A stretch of DNA of 16,277 bases from Candidatus Rifleibacteriota bacterium (GTDB lineage Bacteria; Riflebacteria; Ozemobacteria; Ozemobacterales; Ozemobacteraceae), in contig JAKQQP010000335.1 in NCBI GenBank assembly GCA_029564115.1, forward strand, positions 1-16,277. The letters are read 5' to 3'. The position numbers and the translations under genes are program-made. Position 1 is the stretch's first letter. Each line of letters begins with the position of its first letter. Positions 8,101 through 15,097 of the stretch are shown here, piece after piece. The notes beneath the pieces are model-generated. The model was not told the DNA's origin and made no database searches. It worked only from the letters and a program-made list of their open reading frames with translations.

Positions 8101-11026
8101 AAGGAGTGGCATCAACCTGCTCGATCTCAAGCCCGGCTTTTTTTCTCACTTCCCAGGTATCAACCGCATCAGCTCCGTTGTCAGAAAACGTCTGCGCTCC
8201 AATGGTAGCAGTGGCCACTGCATCAAGAGTTGAGGTGCCTACCGGAGAATCTTCTGCCACATTGACAGAAAAAATAAAATCGGCCTGACCGCCGGCCGCA
8301 ATTGAATGCGGCATGCTTACGGGTGAAACCAGGGTGTATGTATAAGACCCCAGAGACAAAAGCGGGGTTATTGTGGCAACACTGACAGGATTCAACGGGT
8401 CATAGTTCTTAACGGTAACTGTGACAGGAATATTCTCCTGGCCCTGAGTCACTCCTTCGGGTGTATCAGCCACGACACTGACGATCTCAAAACCTCGGCA
8501 CCTGAATTCCACCCGGTTTAGAACCGGGTTGTCACCAGCCGCATCTTTTATAAACACACAGCGATATTGAATATATCTCTGCTTTTCCTGAGTCAGAAGC
8601 GACTGATTGCCGTTACCCGTAACGTTCTGAGCAACAAGACTCCAGCTAGTCCAGCTTCCGTCGGGCTCAGGCGTCGAGCCTGTGCGAACGTAAAAATGTA
8701 CACGCCCGCCACCGGCGGTGACTTCGTAGTATATCCTCTGCCATTCAGGGGTAGAGATGCGACTGTCAAAAACGTGGGAGTCAAAATGACCACCCCAGCG
8801 CCAGGTTGTGCCGCCAGGAATGGCCGAAGCATCTTCAACGGTGCCCAGAGCGGCAGAAACCGCATTTTTATACTGAAAAAATGAGGTCGGGGTCATGGTA
8901 TTACCCTCAATCAGCGGGGTAGACCAGAGATAGTCAGTGCCGTTGTTGGCACTTATGCCGACGGTGTGATGCGGCGGTACGTTTACCGGGTTATCGTATG
9001 CCTCTTTGGTCCAGAGGCCGTCATAGGAAAGGTAATCGTAACGATGTGCAATATCACCGTATTGATAAAGGAAAGTCTGAAACTGATAAATATTATCAAG
9101 CAAACCATATCTGTTAGCACGCCAGTAAAAACCCTGTCGTGCATCCGGGTCACCAAGACTTTTCTGGAGAGTGTAGAAGCCGATATTCTGAGGTTGAGTA
9201 TCAGTTTCTCGAACCGAAGTATCCTGCCAGAGTGCCGAAATCATACTGCGGTTTGCATCAGTCTCGATAAAGTCTGTCCAGGTGTTGGTATACTGCGTAT
9301 ATCCACCAGCTGTATGAGCTTCACCGGTAAGAATCCCTTTAATACCAACATACCAGTTGGTTCTGGTTTCAGCAAAATACGGAAAAGCCCAGGGCAGCGT
9401 CACCCATGTTCCTCCCCTGTCATACCAGTCGCCGACAGTTACTGTAAGTCTTGTCCATGAAGACAATGCATCACCCTCAATACCAGCAGGAAGTAACTTG
9501 CGCGAGTAATATCTTGTCCATTCTCTTTGTGAGGTTTCGTTAGTACTGCTGACAAAACCAGGCTCAAAATAGTTGGTGCTGCCGGCCCCCCAGAAAGCCC
9601 AGTAGGTCTTGCTTGAATTTTTGGGAAGGTTGGCAATTATAGTGGCGGTACATTGCCCGGCTGCATAAGCAAACACCTTGCACGGAACCTCGTTTCCCCA
9701 TTCATCGGCAATTCTTAGCTGCTGTTGCGCACCAGCCAGATTGCCTGCGAAGCCGGTTCCGCCAACTGTAATTTCGACCGGAGCATTGATGCGGGATTCG
9801 ATTCCTCTTTCGGTCAGAGTCAATGGAGCGCGGTATCGTCTGAGAACCCCATCGGCAAAAGGAGTGCTGTAAACGCTGCCGGCCGGGTTGACCTCGGTAT
9901 TTACTCTTGCAAGGGCGTTATTAAAATATGTGCTGGAAGCCACATCAATGAGATCGCGTTCAGGAATCAGACGAAACCCCCTTGAGGAACAGGTGGAAGT
10001 TCCGTAGCCATTAAGATTTCCGGTGGTATCCTGAACCTTGACCGTAACATAATAGTCCTGACCTGGCTGAAGTGAAACACCGGCAAACGTATGCTCGGTT
10101 GCATGGCCCACATCGATAAAATCAACGATATTGGCTTCGCCTTTGACCGTCGACAGGCCAACAAAGGTTTTAACGATTTCATTTTCGTAGATTGGCCAGC
10201 GAGCCCTGACAACTTGCTCGTTCTTATAAATCTGGCAATCTTTCGTGGCGCCGGCAACAGGGTGAAACCCGACTACCTCCCCGGACCAGGAGGTAGTATA
10301 CATGCTGTTCTGATCATTAACAGCGTAGTAATAGACCGTACCCGGCACAGCGGTAGTGTCTGTCCAGGAAAGGCTGGTAGTATTGCCAACCGGTGTATAT
10401 GGCCCACCACGGGTATTGCTCCGGCCAATATTGTAACGAATAAGGGTTGTGCTGCCGTTATTGCCGCCATCGACCCAGGAAATCTGGTTTCCGGCGGCGG
10501 TAGTTTTGAGTTTAACCTGCCCTGGCGCTAATGGGCCTGGAATCCAGACCTGATAGACTCTCAGATAAGAGTTCCCGCCGGCAGCATTCCGATTGGCATG
10601 AAGGCGTATATAATGAGGGCCAGCGAGACCGCTCACATCGAGAACATCGGTTCGCATGCCAAAGCCGCGTTGTCGCTCATATCTACGATTAAAAACCGTT
10701 TGAGCGCCATTTTGATCGGTCGATGCTACAATATACGAGCGCACATCGGTGTCATTGCCGCCTTCGTTCAGCCACTTAACGTGGATATAGTCGACATTTG
10801 TCAGGTTGACCTGGTTGGTTGTGACATAGGTTCTGCGCGCATTATTCTGGGTTGCATATAGATAAAGATGGTCAGATTCTTTGCTCTGCCCACCGGTTCC
10901 ATTGGTTGAGCCAGCCTGCCAGGCAAAATTTTCTGTCCCGTAGTCGTAAAGAAACTGCTGCCCGCTGACGGGCGACAGCAAGCAACAAAACAGCAATGCC
11001 AAAAAAAACGCTCTCTTAAGTTTCAC
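2171..11026 (-). CDS. Giant exported multi-domain adhesin-like protein (2951 aa)
   Basis: This single uninterrupted frame begins at GTG 11026, with a GGAGT ribosome-binding site 6 nt upstream. Residues 1-22 form a signal peptide (basic start, Leu/Phe/Cys core, cut near VSG-QQ). Visible layout: a jelly-roll-like region at about 25-165; an FN3 domain at about 168-255 and a second Ig-like one to about 350; a DUF2341-like segment at about 397-485 (YRAPLTLTERG to YWAFWGAG); a nidogen-like stretch at about 500-680 (LPWAFPYF, WYVGIKG, FLYQYGDI); a beta domain with RYIQYR near 825; CARDB/Ig-like modules at about 846-1774; eight homologous modules of about 124 residues at about 1775-2762; and a C-terminal carbohydrate-binding-like jelly roll at about 2765-2930 (VWFDGIKLE) with a tail ending YYEW. 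No protease, glycosidase or transpeptidase motif stands out. The architecture suggests a long surface stalk with binding domains at both ends. The domain calls are by eye; the Ig-like repeats are clear, while the DUF2341 and nidogen resemblances are tentative. Confidence 0.92.
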   Translation of the reverse strand: MKLKRAFFLALLFCCLLSPVSGQQFLYDYGTENFAWQAGSTNGTGGQSKESDHLYLYATQNNARRTYVTTNQVNLTNVDYIHVKWLNEGGNDTDVRSYIVASTDQNGAQTVFNRRYERQRGFGMRTDVLDVSGLAGPHYIRLHANRNAAGGNSYLRVYQVWIPGPLAPGQVKLKTTAAGNQISWVDGGNNGSTTLIRYNIGRSNTRGGPYTPVGNTTSLSWTDTTAVPGTVYYYAVNDQNSMYTTSWSGEVVGFHPVAGATKDCQIYKNEQVVRARWPIYENEIVKTFVGLSTVKGEANIVDFIDVGHATEHTFAGVSLQPGQDYYVTVKVQDTTGNLNGYGTSTCSSRGFRLIPERDLIDVASSTYFNNALARVNTEVNPAGSVYSTPFADGVLRRYRAPLTLTERGIESRINAPVEITVGGTGFAGNLAGAQQQLRIADEWGNEVPCKVFAYAAGQCTATIIANLPKNSSKTYWAFWGAGSTNYFEPGFVSSTNETSQREWTRYYSRKLLPAGIEGDALSSWTRLTVTVGDWYDRGGTWVTLPWAFPYFAETRTNWYVGIKGILTGEAHTAGGYTQYTNTWTDFIETDANRSMISALWQDTSVRETDTQPQNIGFYTLQKSLGDPDARQGFYWRANRYGLLDNIYQFQTFLYQYGDIAHRYDYLSYDGLWTKEAYDNPVNVPPHHTVGISANNGTDYLWSTPLIEGNTMTPTSFFQYKNAVSAALGTVEDASAIPGGTTWRWGGHFDSHVFDSRISTPEWQRIYYEVTAGGGRVHFYVRTGSTPEPDGSWTSWSLVAQNVTGNGNQSLLTQEKQRYIQYRCVFIKDAAGDNPVLNRVEFRCRGFEIVSVVADTPEGVTQGQENIPVTVTVKNYDPLNPVSVATITPLLSLGSYTYTLVSPVSMPHSIAAGGQADFIFSVNVAEDSPVGTSTLDAVATATIGAQTFSDNGADAVDTWEVRKKAGLEIEQVDATPLTVNKGQTVRVRMMIKNSGGTPFYFDDADLSISTGYDITLNEPAPNTLVGPGETMIATFTVFIKTDCDSGPVTLDGSASGRNKLSNKLVSDTTAQITDSWTVQNPANLVIESVVASDTVYRGQSAIPVFLKVINMGEALAYWDSSEVLLSFGTYDAKVPHSLFPIDVYGGLSQIAEYWVSVAADSATGTSDVDASVKFRDGNTSDDFEIFNALFPTQWLIIGEKVKIFKDSALLFESASFNLPSAGVVDVFCRSEDLAPLKEYTIRWYKPDGSEFAVTAPPKTSDASGTISHQIAIDNNPANMGNWRVKVTNPLNTHIACENIFQIVSPANPSIIVSLPTKVSVGQQFNASATIINNGGALFKTAYPGTLLKGGAGGDATFIVGPVPALQDVSGNGVATFSYQLQADTAGTFTLRGTVYGYDGNSDAFLTAATHTSNICTIQTPPNLSVVSITEAYNNVYCNQQNLTVTMRIRNNGQADAVVEAASLTFSLGTHNQKINPPATFPFVLAGGGATVDMVFTVDVAIDSAAGNVAVGGSFRAYDANNPVSIFGITGGAGAWTIQAVAGICAAVSSYNPEQYAFNVGQTVYARFINLPLNTQYRVRFYNNSPTGGARVFTSPTLNSGAYGICDSSYILDPGLGSTLRQRWRVSIDVGGTYNTEGTLVGYQYFDVQNPGNLQTGLTLSPTSLFVGETFSATLVATNTQTAGSTIASTTPADLQKTAASTGNAVKIQGPLPAIASIPPALPGVFNWTFEATADTTTVGSFSMTAQLANSAAGFDANTGAAVNSNKALSNSIFIYRRGITIGSATIDFGTILPGDTGSILYFDVVNSGNYPLSNVKWTLADMKNQWNDYISKANLAIDPSNFSIPVSDKIVVNGLLAIPYNQASGSYAAAMSVYEDLNGNSNRDFTEPVSLFTVKAVVPSAKKIVISDQFIDLDNWSQGQTTVVKKVNFFNGGNLDLVNLKVSPPLGSATFITVLPSNPGMLSIGDLSHLDVSATVPGPQPNGVYIATFTIYDDEDGDGLTPSDARSEFAVKIGVGNKSFTISPATLNAGNATPSFVVENLPFQINNTGILGLTALKPLAGVMINGANEIASNQIAIFLPATVAAGGAPGDSRLSIYIPMGTPAGAYLGKMWVYEDNNGNSVYDNGEASASFNLTANVPSYSAVQVIPSTVDLGDVAAGTGISTTFLCRNIGNVALNKLHWQKINLTSGASTIPMGAYSFPGGEPFAVPAGELFTREISINVPGGQPDGSYVGNLSWLFEDNVVINASRDVNEPQSGFRVACRVGNLQLQVIEPGGGIVSNGDPNALSAVSNFSVKNTGTLTIARPKATATALIGPDTIPAAANVFAPAAIGYIVQDQSQPVSWRVQVPANTSAGAYTGTVTMWNDSNNDGLINPGEAFDTAPVTLTVNLKRVIEVMSKPLNMPLTTENSSVNASFEVRNRGNISLDSLRGLTAAITTLSGESIPAASITLAIPAGSVPAGGSVLVTATVVVGPQLPGNYRGTMRIYDDYLLPSGSYTTEESDAFELRLTIGRKSFTVTSPVNFPAANPGQTVNSTPVTVITNTSGLPLSKLRWKAADLVSGTNSIASASISFLPAPPVSVAVSGFTNFSATVQVQPHIPSTHVPPGLYTGTQLIWEDDNGDGLMHPTGEASATFLLRLTVNSVSALDVETDPVELGDVVQGAGSAKVPVTVKNTGNVALNTFTWLFTNLTNGIDFLPGSSLLKTDPMPASLLPGQTTTFDVWLDPIPDSQPIGPYESDFLNRSRLAASGFSEDFVTFRCNVLPGGPPPAQIAKHSIYQEVDPALFTAPVPPQTDLYFLSAWVCPGSGSADLAFIQYDAAGTALATISATIKADGTLSVSDQPSFKAVYSGICDTEPIELTLPDSSIESSRYFRVFFAFRLVEDVPDIGADSLKIILHNSSPVSGHAVWFDGIKLERAFEGQTRPTTWHAGATLFSPRKEHSLNGDHQYYEW
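2741..5704 (-). repeat. Eight tandem ~124-residue Ig-like modules with acidic DxN/DxDG loops
   Basis: Modules begin near residues 1775, 1900, 2015, 2139, 2264, 2388, 2512 and 2640 of the giant protein, a period of about 370 bp. Each opens with an extended strand followed by a phrase such as FEVRNRGNISL or VTVKNTGNVAL. The first seven end with a Y/W-x-G or similar strand and then an acidic loop. Good examples are YEDLNGNSNRDFTE, YEDNNGNSVYDNGEAS, WNDSNNDGLINPGEAF and WEDDNGDGL. These resemble the calcium-binding loops of SdrD-B or dockerin-like domains. In modules four and six the loop is degenerate, and in module eight it is gone. The pattern suggests a rod stiffened by calcium; calcium binding itself is inferred. 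Confidence 0.8.
5705..8491 (-). repeat. CARDB/Ig-like module block of the giant protein
   Basis: Modules begin near residues 848, 965, 1079, 1304, 1419 and 1648 of the giant protein. They share a CARDB-like pattern: a strand such as NLVIESVVAS, then a gap, then a second strand such as VTVTVKN or VTMRIRNNGQA. Two modules of another type (near 1193 and 1538) interrupt the series. These two resemble each other: a Y-x-[IV]-R-[WF]-Y strand, then a Pro/Gly-rich turn, then an [NQ]-x-W-R-V strand. Spacing is about 115 residues. The block probably forms a flexible stalk between the N-terminal binding region and the calcium-loop modules. Sequence divergence between copies is high, so boundaries are approximate. 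Confidence 0.65.
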
Positions 11027-11032
11027 GTTACT

Positions 11033-11037
11033 ACTCC
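11033..11037 (-). promoter_or_regulatory. Ribosome-binding site for the GTG start of the giant gene
   Basis: On the minus strand GGAGT lies 6 nt before GTG 11026. The peptide that follows, MKLKRAFFLALLF, is a textbook signal-peptide start, so the GTG is preferred although it is not an ATG. Confidence 0.7.
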
Positions 11038-11109
11038 ATCGTCAGGCCAGTTGAGCCAGAAACAGAAAAAATCTGCCACTATGAGTCAACTGACAAAGGA
11101 GAAAAGCCC

Positions 11110-11143
11110 TGTGACACCTGTATATTATGCTTTTTCAGTCACA
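11110..11143 (-). promoter_or_regulatory. Inverted repeat TGTGAC/GTCACA spanning a possible -10 of the giant gene
   Basis: A perfect 6-bp inverted repeat (TGTGAC at 11110-11115, GTCACA at 11138-11143) has a 22-nt AT-rich centre. On the minus strand that centre holds CATAATATA, a plausible -10 about 100 bp before the GTG start. No good -35 is found at 16-18 bp. The arms resemble CRP/FNR half-sites, but the spacing is far wider than the normal 6 nt, so a standard CRP site is unlikely. It could be an operator for a larger repressor or simply chance. Confidence 0.3.
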
Positions 11144-11231
11144 AACGAAGCTTGTTACCCCGCCAAATTTCCCTATCTGCTGAAATAGTATCGCGAAATA
11201 ACATTTTTTGCAAATTCTATGTACTTTAGCT

Positions 11232-11266
11232 TTGCGCAGATGCACAGTTTTGCGTTAAAATACGCA
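11232..11266 (+). promoter_or_regulatory. Candidate promoter of the MetX-like gene with palindrome over the -10
   Basis: TAAAAT at 11256-11261 is a good -10 candidate about 40 bp before the ATG. TTGCGC at 11232-11237, 18 bp upstream, is a weak -35. The -10 sits inside the inverted repeat TGCGT-TAAAAT-ACGCA (11251-11266), a layout that would let a bound repressor block RNA polymerase. A GAAGGG ribosome-binding motif follows at 11285-11290, 10 nt before the start. Confidence 0.4.
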
Positions 11267-11300
11267 GCAAGATCGAAGGTTTGCGAAGGGAAAATCGCGG

Positions 11301-12416
11301 ATGCTGACAGAAAAAATCAGGTTTGATGCGGGCAAATACACTTTTTTGCATTGCAAAAAAACTATTCCGGTGAGCTTTGGTTATGAAACTTACGGCAGGC
11401 TAAACAAGAGCAAAGATAACGCTGTTCTCGTCTGCCACTATTTTACCGGCACCAGCCATGCGGCCGGCCGATATAACGAAAGCGACCCGGCACCAGGCTG
11501 GTGGGACAGCCTGATCGGCCCCGGCAAAACCATCGACACCGACAAATATTTCGTCGTCTGCTCAGACAGTATCAGTAACATCAACTTCAACAGCCCGACC
11601 GTTATCACCACCGGGCCGGCGTCGATCGACCCCGAAACCGGCAAACCATACGGCATGAATTTTCCGATTTTTACGCTCGATGACGTGGTCATGCTGCAGC
11701 GGCGTCTGATCGACCATCTCGGCGTCAAAAAACTGCGTTTCGTGCTCGGGCCATCAATGGGCGGCCTGCAGTCATATCTCTGGGCCAAATATTTTCCGGA
11801 AATGGTCGAGCGCGTCATCGCCGTCGTCGCCACACCGATGGTGCGCCCGGCATGCCTGATGGTTCCAAATCAGCTTGGTATCGAAGCGATAATGCTCGAC
11901 GAAAAATGGCAGAATGGCAATTATTACGGCAGTGAACCACCACACCGCGGCCTGCTGCTTGCGTTCAAAATGCTGCTGACCGCGACCCGCACCGATCACT
12001 GGTCGCACACCAACTTCGGTCGCAAGTTCCTTGACCCGGCATTCATAACCAGCGACAACCCGTATATCAGCTTCAAGGGGCGCTTCCTTGTCGAAGAGGG
12101 TATTGAACAATCGGTTCTGGCCCGCATGCAGTTTTTCGACCCGAACGCCTACGTCTATATCGCCAAGGCAAATGGTCTGTTCGACCTCTGTCAGCCAGGC
12201 GAAACGCTGGCTCAGGCTCTCGGCAAACTCAAACTGCCGGTGCGCATGATCATCGACGAATCGGATCTGATGTTTACGACCGAACAGGCGGAAGAGGCCC
12301 GGCCGCTGCTTTCTGACTGCGATATCAGCTACTATAACAGCCGCAACGGGCATCTCTCATGTATTTTTGAAACCGGGTATCTGGCCGAACCCATGAAACG
12401 GTATATTAACGAATAA
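11301..12416 (+). CDS. MetX-family alpha/beta-hydrolase acyltransferase (homoserine O-acetyltransferase-like)
   Basis: The 371-residue length is normal for MetX enzymes, which move an acyl group from acyl-CoA to the hydroxyl of homoserine in methionine synthesis. Family marks are clear: CHYFTGTSHAAG (residues 45-56) for the usual CHALTGxxHVAG, then GWWDSLIGPGK, TGKPYG, the nucleophile elbow GPSMGG with Ser152, TRTD near 230, and a likely triad of Asp322 (ESDLMF) and His351 (NGHLSC). It departs from canonical MetX in two ways. The LGGCxGTTGP segment is replaced by an insert-bearing version (residues 91-106), and the RFDxNSYLxLxxAMDxxD region reads RMQFFDPNAYVYIAKANGLFD. The fold and acyl-transfer or acyl-hydrolysis chemistry are therefore well supported, but homoserine as acceptor is uncertain. 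It is the first gene of a tight plus-strand run with a CoA-transferase 52 bp downstream, so a role in acyl-CoA metabolism is an alternative. A cytoplasmic location is expected, as no signal peptide is seen. Confidence 0.85.
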   Translation: MLTEKIRFDAGKYTFLHCKKTIPVSFGYETYGRLNKSKDNAVLVCHYFTGTSHAAGRYNESDPAPGWWDSLIGPGKTIDTDKYFVVCSDSISNINFNSPTVITTGPASIDPETGKPYGMNFPIFTLDDVVMLQRRLIDHLGVKKLRFVLGPSMGGLQSYLWAKYFPEMVERVIAVVATPMVRPACLMVPNQLGIEAIMLDEKWQNGNYYGSEPPHRGLLLAFKMLLTATRTDHWSHTNFGRKFLDPAFITSDNPYISFKGRFLVEEGIEQSVLARMQFFDPNAYVYIAKANGLFDLCQPGETLAQALGKLKLPVRMIIDESDLMFTTEQAEEARPLLSDCDISYYNSRNGHLSCIFETGYLAEPMKRYINE

Positions 12417-12468
12417 ATGCGCTCCAATGTTTATTGCGCCCTGACAGCCCGAAAAATGGAGAGGTAAA

Positions 12469-14040
12469 ATGAAATCAAAACTGATCAGCATCGAACAGGC
12501 CACATCACTGATAAAAGATAATGACCGCGTCGTTGTCGGCGGTTTCGTCGGCAGCGGCCACCCCGAGGCGCTGACATCAGCCCTTGAAAAGCGTTTTCTC
12601 GCCGAAGGTCACCCACGCAACCTCGAATTATATTTTGTGGCCGGCCAGGGCGACGGCAAAACCCGCGGCCTTAACCATTTCGGCAATGAAGGCATGGTCA
12701 GGCGCGCTGTTGGCGGGCACTGGGGCCTCGCACCCCGCCTGGGACAACTGGCCCTCGACAACAAGCTTGAGGCCTACAACCTGCCACAGGGCGTCATTTC
12801 GCACATGTTCCGCGACATTGCCGCCGGCAAGCCCGGCACCATCACCCACGTCGGCCTGCAGACCTACGTCGACCCACGCCTGCAGGGCGGCAAGATCAAC
12901 AACTGCACCACCGAAGATATCGTCGAAGTCATCAGGTTCGATGATCATGACTATCTGCGCTACAAGCACTTCGGCATCGATGTATGCCTGATTCGCGGCA
13001 CCACCGCCGATGAATTCGGCAATATCAGCATGGAACAGGAAGTTGCCCCGCTCGACGCGCTTTCGCAGGCCATGGCAACCAAACAGCGCGGCGGCATCGT
13101 CATCTGCCAGGTAATGCGCCTCGCACGCGGCGGCGGCATAAATCAGCTGTTCGTGCAAATTCCCGGCATTCTCGTCGATTACGTCGTTCTCGTCGACATG
13201 GCGAAAGAACCGCAGCTGCACATGCAGACCTTTCTTGAGCAGTATTGCCCGTATTATTCCGGGCAGGTACAGTTCCCGGAAGATTCTCTGTTCAAGCCCA
13301 TGGAAATGAGCATCCGCAAGATCATCGCCCGGCGCAGCATGGTCGAGCTGCTGCCGCTCGGCAACTGCACAGTGAACCTTGGCATCGGCATGCCGGAGGG
13401 TGTCGCTAATGTGGCACGCGAAGAGAATCTGCGCGACCGCATGACCCTGACGGTTGAATCCGGCCCGATTGGCGGGCTGCCGGCTTCAGGGCTCTCGTTT
13501 GGTGCGTCCTACAGCCCCTCAGCGGTTCTGCCGCAGCCGTCACAGTTCGACTTTTATGACGGCGGCGGCCTCGACATCGCCTTTCTTGGTGCCGGAGAGG
13601 TCGACGAAGAGGGCAACGTCAACGTCAGCAAGTTCGGACCGAAATTTGCCGGCTGTGGTGGTTTCATCAACATTACCCAGAACGCCCGCCGGGTGGTCTT
13701 CTGCACCACCTTTACCGCTGATGGCCTGAAAACCGAGCAGCAGGACGGCCGGATAAAGATTGTGACTGAAGGCAAAACTGCCAAGTTTGTTAAAAAAGTC
13801 GAGCAGATAACTTTCAGTGGCCGTTATGCTCTTGAAAAGGGCACCGAAGTAACTTACGTCACCGAGCGTGGCGTTTTCAGACTCGAAAAAGACGGTCTGC
13901 GCCTGCTCGAAATCGCGCCAGGCATCGACATGCAGACAGAAATTCTTGATCAGATGCAATTCAAGCCGGTTATTACCGGTGCGCCGCGCCTGATGAACCC
14001 GGCGATCTTCATTGACCAGCCGATGCGCCTGCAGGACTGA
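12469..14040 (+). CDS. Family I CoA-transferase (propionate/acetate CoA-transferase type)
   Basis: The 523-residue protein fuses the alpha and beta halves of family I CoA-transferases, as in propionate CoA-transferase (Pct) and E. coli YdiF. These enzymes pass CoA between acetyl- or propionyl-CoA and another carboxylate through a glutamyl-CoA intermediate. The N-terminal half has the GGFVGSGHPEAL glycine loop (residues 24-35). The C-terminal half has LGIGMPEGVANVA (304-316), the catalytic motif TVESGPIGG with Glu330, and GEVDEEGNVNVSKFG (376-390), which closely follows the YdiF/Pct pattern. All key positions are present and the length is typical. A strong GGAGAGG ribosome-binding site lies 4 nt before the ATG. 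The gene follows the MetX-like gene by 52 bp and precedes an exported hypothetical protein by 46 bp, which fits an operon. Substrate choice (acetate, propionate, butyrate, lactate, acetoacetate) cannot be read from sequence; a fermentative role is plausible. Confidence 0.93.
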   Translation: MKSKLISIEQATSLIKDNDRVVVGGFVGSGHPEALTSALEKRFLAEGHPRNLELYFVAGQGDGKTRGLNHFGNEGMVRRAVGGHWGLAPRLGQLALDNKLEAYNLPQGVISHMFRDIAAGKPGTITHVGLQTYVDPRLQGGKINNCTTEDIVEVIRFDDHDYLRYKHFGIDVCLIRGTTADEFGNISMEQEVAPLDALSQAMATKQRGGIVICQVMRLARGGGINQLFVQIPGILVDYVVLVDMAKEPQLHMQTFLEQYCPYYSGQVQFPEDSLFKPMEMSIRKIIARRSMVELLPLGNCTVNLGIGMPEGVANVAREENLRDRMTLTVESGPIGGLPASGLSFGASYSPSAVLPQPSQFDFYDGGGLDIAFLGAGEVDEEGNVNVSKFGPKFAGCGGFINITQNARRVVFCTTFTADGLKTEQQDGRIKIVTEGKTAKFVKKVEQITFSGRYALEKGTEVTYVTERGVFRLEKDGLRLLEIAPGIDMQTEILDQMQFKPVITGAPRLMNPAIFIDQPMRLQD

Positions 14041-14086
14041 CAACAAAACAGCGGTCCGGCCTGTTTATCGAAAAAGGAGTTTGCTT

Positions 14087-15097
14087 ATGAAAAATGCATT
14101 TTCAGCCGCGGTTCTTGCCGCCCTGATATTCTCTGCCCCGGTTAATGCTGAGGTTCCGGTCGAGCCATCGAATCTTCAGTGTCTGGTAATCGGCCAGGAA
14201 GCAGACCCGGCCAAAGGGCGGTTTTTGCTGAAACAGGCCATGGAATCCTGGCATCATGGCAAAAAGAGCGAAGCGGTCGATCTTTACGAAAGTGCCATCA
14301 TCGCAGACCACAGCATTCTTCGCCACGAAGACCACGGTCTTGCCATGGCCCTGCTCGAAAAATACCGTGATCCAGCACGCGCCAGCGACATGACAACGTT
14401 TTGCCGGCGTGGCTTTTTCGAAAACATTCTGGTAGGCAATCTTGAATCGTCGATAACATTCTATGAACAGGCGGCTGCGATAGCCACCGACAAACAGGAG
14501 CAGCAGCTGGCACGCGATGAGGCAGAGCGGCTGCGCGGGCAGCTTTCCTACATCAGCGAATGGCAGAAGGGAGTTGTCAGAGCGGCGCGAATCAATCGCG
14601 AGCGCGATCTTGCCGCCTATCTGCAGACAAGCAAAATCAACGAATTCGAAAATCAGATCGAAGACAACTCTTTTGAGCTTGAAGAGCTGAAAGAGCGCCT
14701 GGCCTACCTGCAACAGCAGGAAAAGGAAGCCCTCGAAGACATGTATTCTTCGGTGCGAAGTGCTGCCAGATATCGCCGGCAGTATTATTATCCGGGCGCT
14801 TACCAGACCGGAACGCCTGACCCAAGTGCCGCAACCTTTCCGGAAGGCAACTGGGGAGCTGACAGCTCGCCAAATCAGGGGCAGGTTGCCAATCCATACG
14901 CTGGACAGCCGAATACGGGTGTTTCAAGCGATGCGGCGCTGAACCGGTTTTATGTCTATCGTGGAAGAGCGCGCCGTCAGCAGGACCAACTCGACCAGAT
15001 CCGGGCCGAGATATCGGGACTGCATCGCCGAATTGCCCAGCTGGAAAAGGCGACCGGGAACCTGCGCAAAAAAGCCAGCGACGAGGCAGTCAGATAA
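14087..15097 (+). CDS. Exported protein with TPR-like helices and coiled coil, unknown function
   Basis: I do not recognise the family. The chosen ATG (14087) is preceded by AGGAGT with good spacing and begins a clean signal peptide, MKNAFSAAVLAALIFSAPVNA, likely cut after residue 21. The in-frame ATG at 14012 would overlap the CoA-transferase and bury the signal peptide, so it is rejected. The 336-residue product has a helical repeat-like region at about 40-140 (RFLLKQAMESWHHGKKSEAV, ITFYEQAAAIATDKQEQQ), a coiled coil at about 145-220 rich in Glu/Gln/Leu, a low-complexity Tyr/Pro/Gly/Gln/Asn linker at about 228-282, and a second coiled coil at about 290-330 ending in basic residues. It is probably a periplasmic structural or scaffold protein. 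Its stop codon touches the stop codon of the opposite gene; no terminator is seen between them. Confidence 0.78.
   Translation: MKNAFSAAVLAALIFSAPVNAEVPVEPSNLQCLVIGQEADPAKGRFLLKQAMESWHHGKKSEAVDLYESAIIADHSILRHEDHGLAMALLEKYRDPARASDMTTFCRRGFFENILVGNLESSITFYEQAAAIATDKQEQQLARDEAERLRGQLSYISEWQKGVVRAARINRERDLAAYLQTSKINEFENQIEDNSFELEELKERLAYLQQQEKEALEDMYSSVRSAARYRRQYYYPGAYQTGTPDPSAATFPEGNWGADSSPNQGQVANPYAGQPNTGVSSDAALNRFYVYRGRARRQQDQLDQIRAEISGLHRRIAQLEKATGNLRKKASDEAVR

Noticed and set aside
2289..10861. Many plus-strand and other-frame open frames of 60-165 codons inside the giant gene
   Set aside because: They are antisense or out-of-frame shadows of one long coding frame, with basic/low-complexity translations, no ribosome-binding sites and no family resemblance.
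12628..13221. 197-codon minus-strand frame opposite the CoA-transferase gene
   Set aside because: The plus strand has a complete, motif-rich enzyme here; the antisense frame results from high GC and codon bias.
13540..14046. 168-codon minus-strand frame at the end of the CoA-transferase gene
   Set aside because: It lies wholly opposite conserved CoA-transferase sequence and has no recognisable domain.
14012..14086. Upstream in-frame ATG for the exported coiled-coil protein
   Set aside because: It overlaps the previous gene and puts 25 residues before a textbook signal peptide, while ATG 14087 has a strong AGGAG site.
14102..14713. 203-codon minus-strand frame opposite the exported coiled-coil gene
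   Set aside because: The plus-strand gene has a signal peptide, ribosome-binding site and operon spacing; the antisense frame has none of these.
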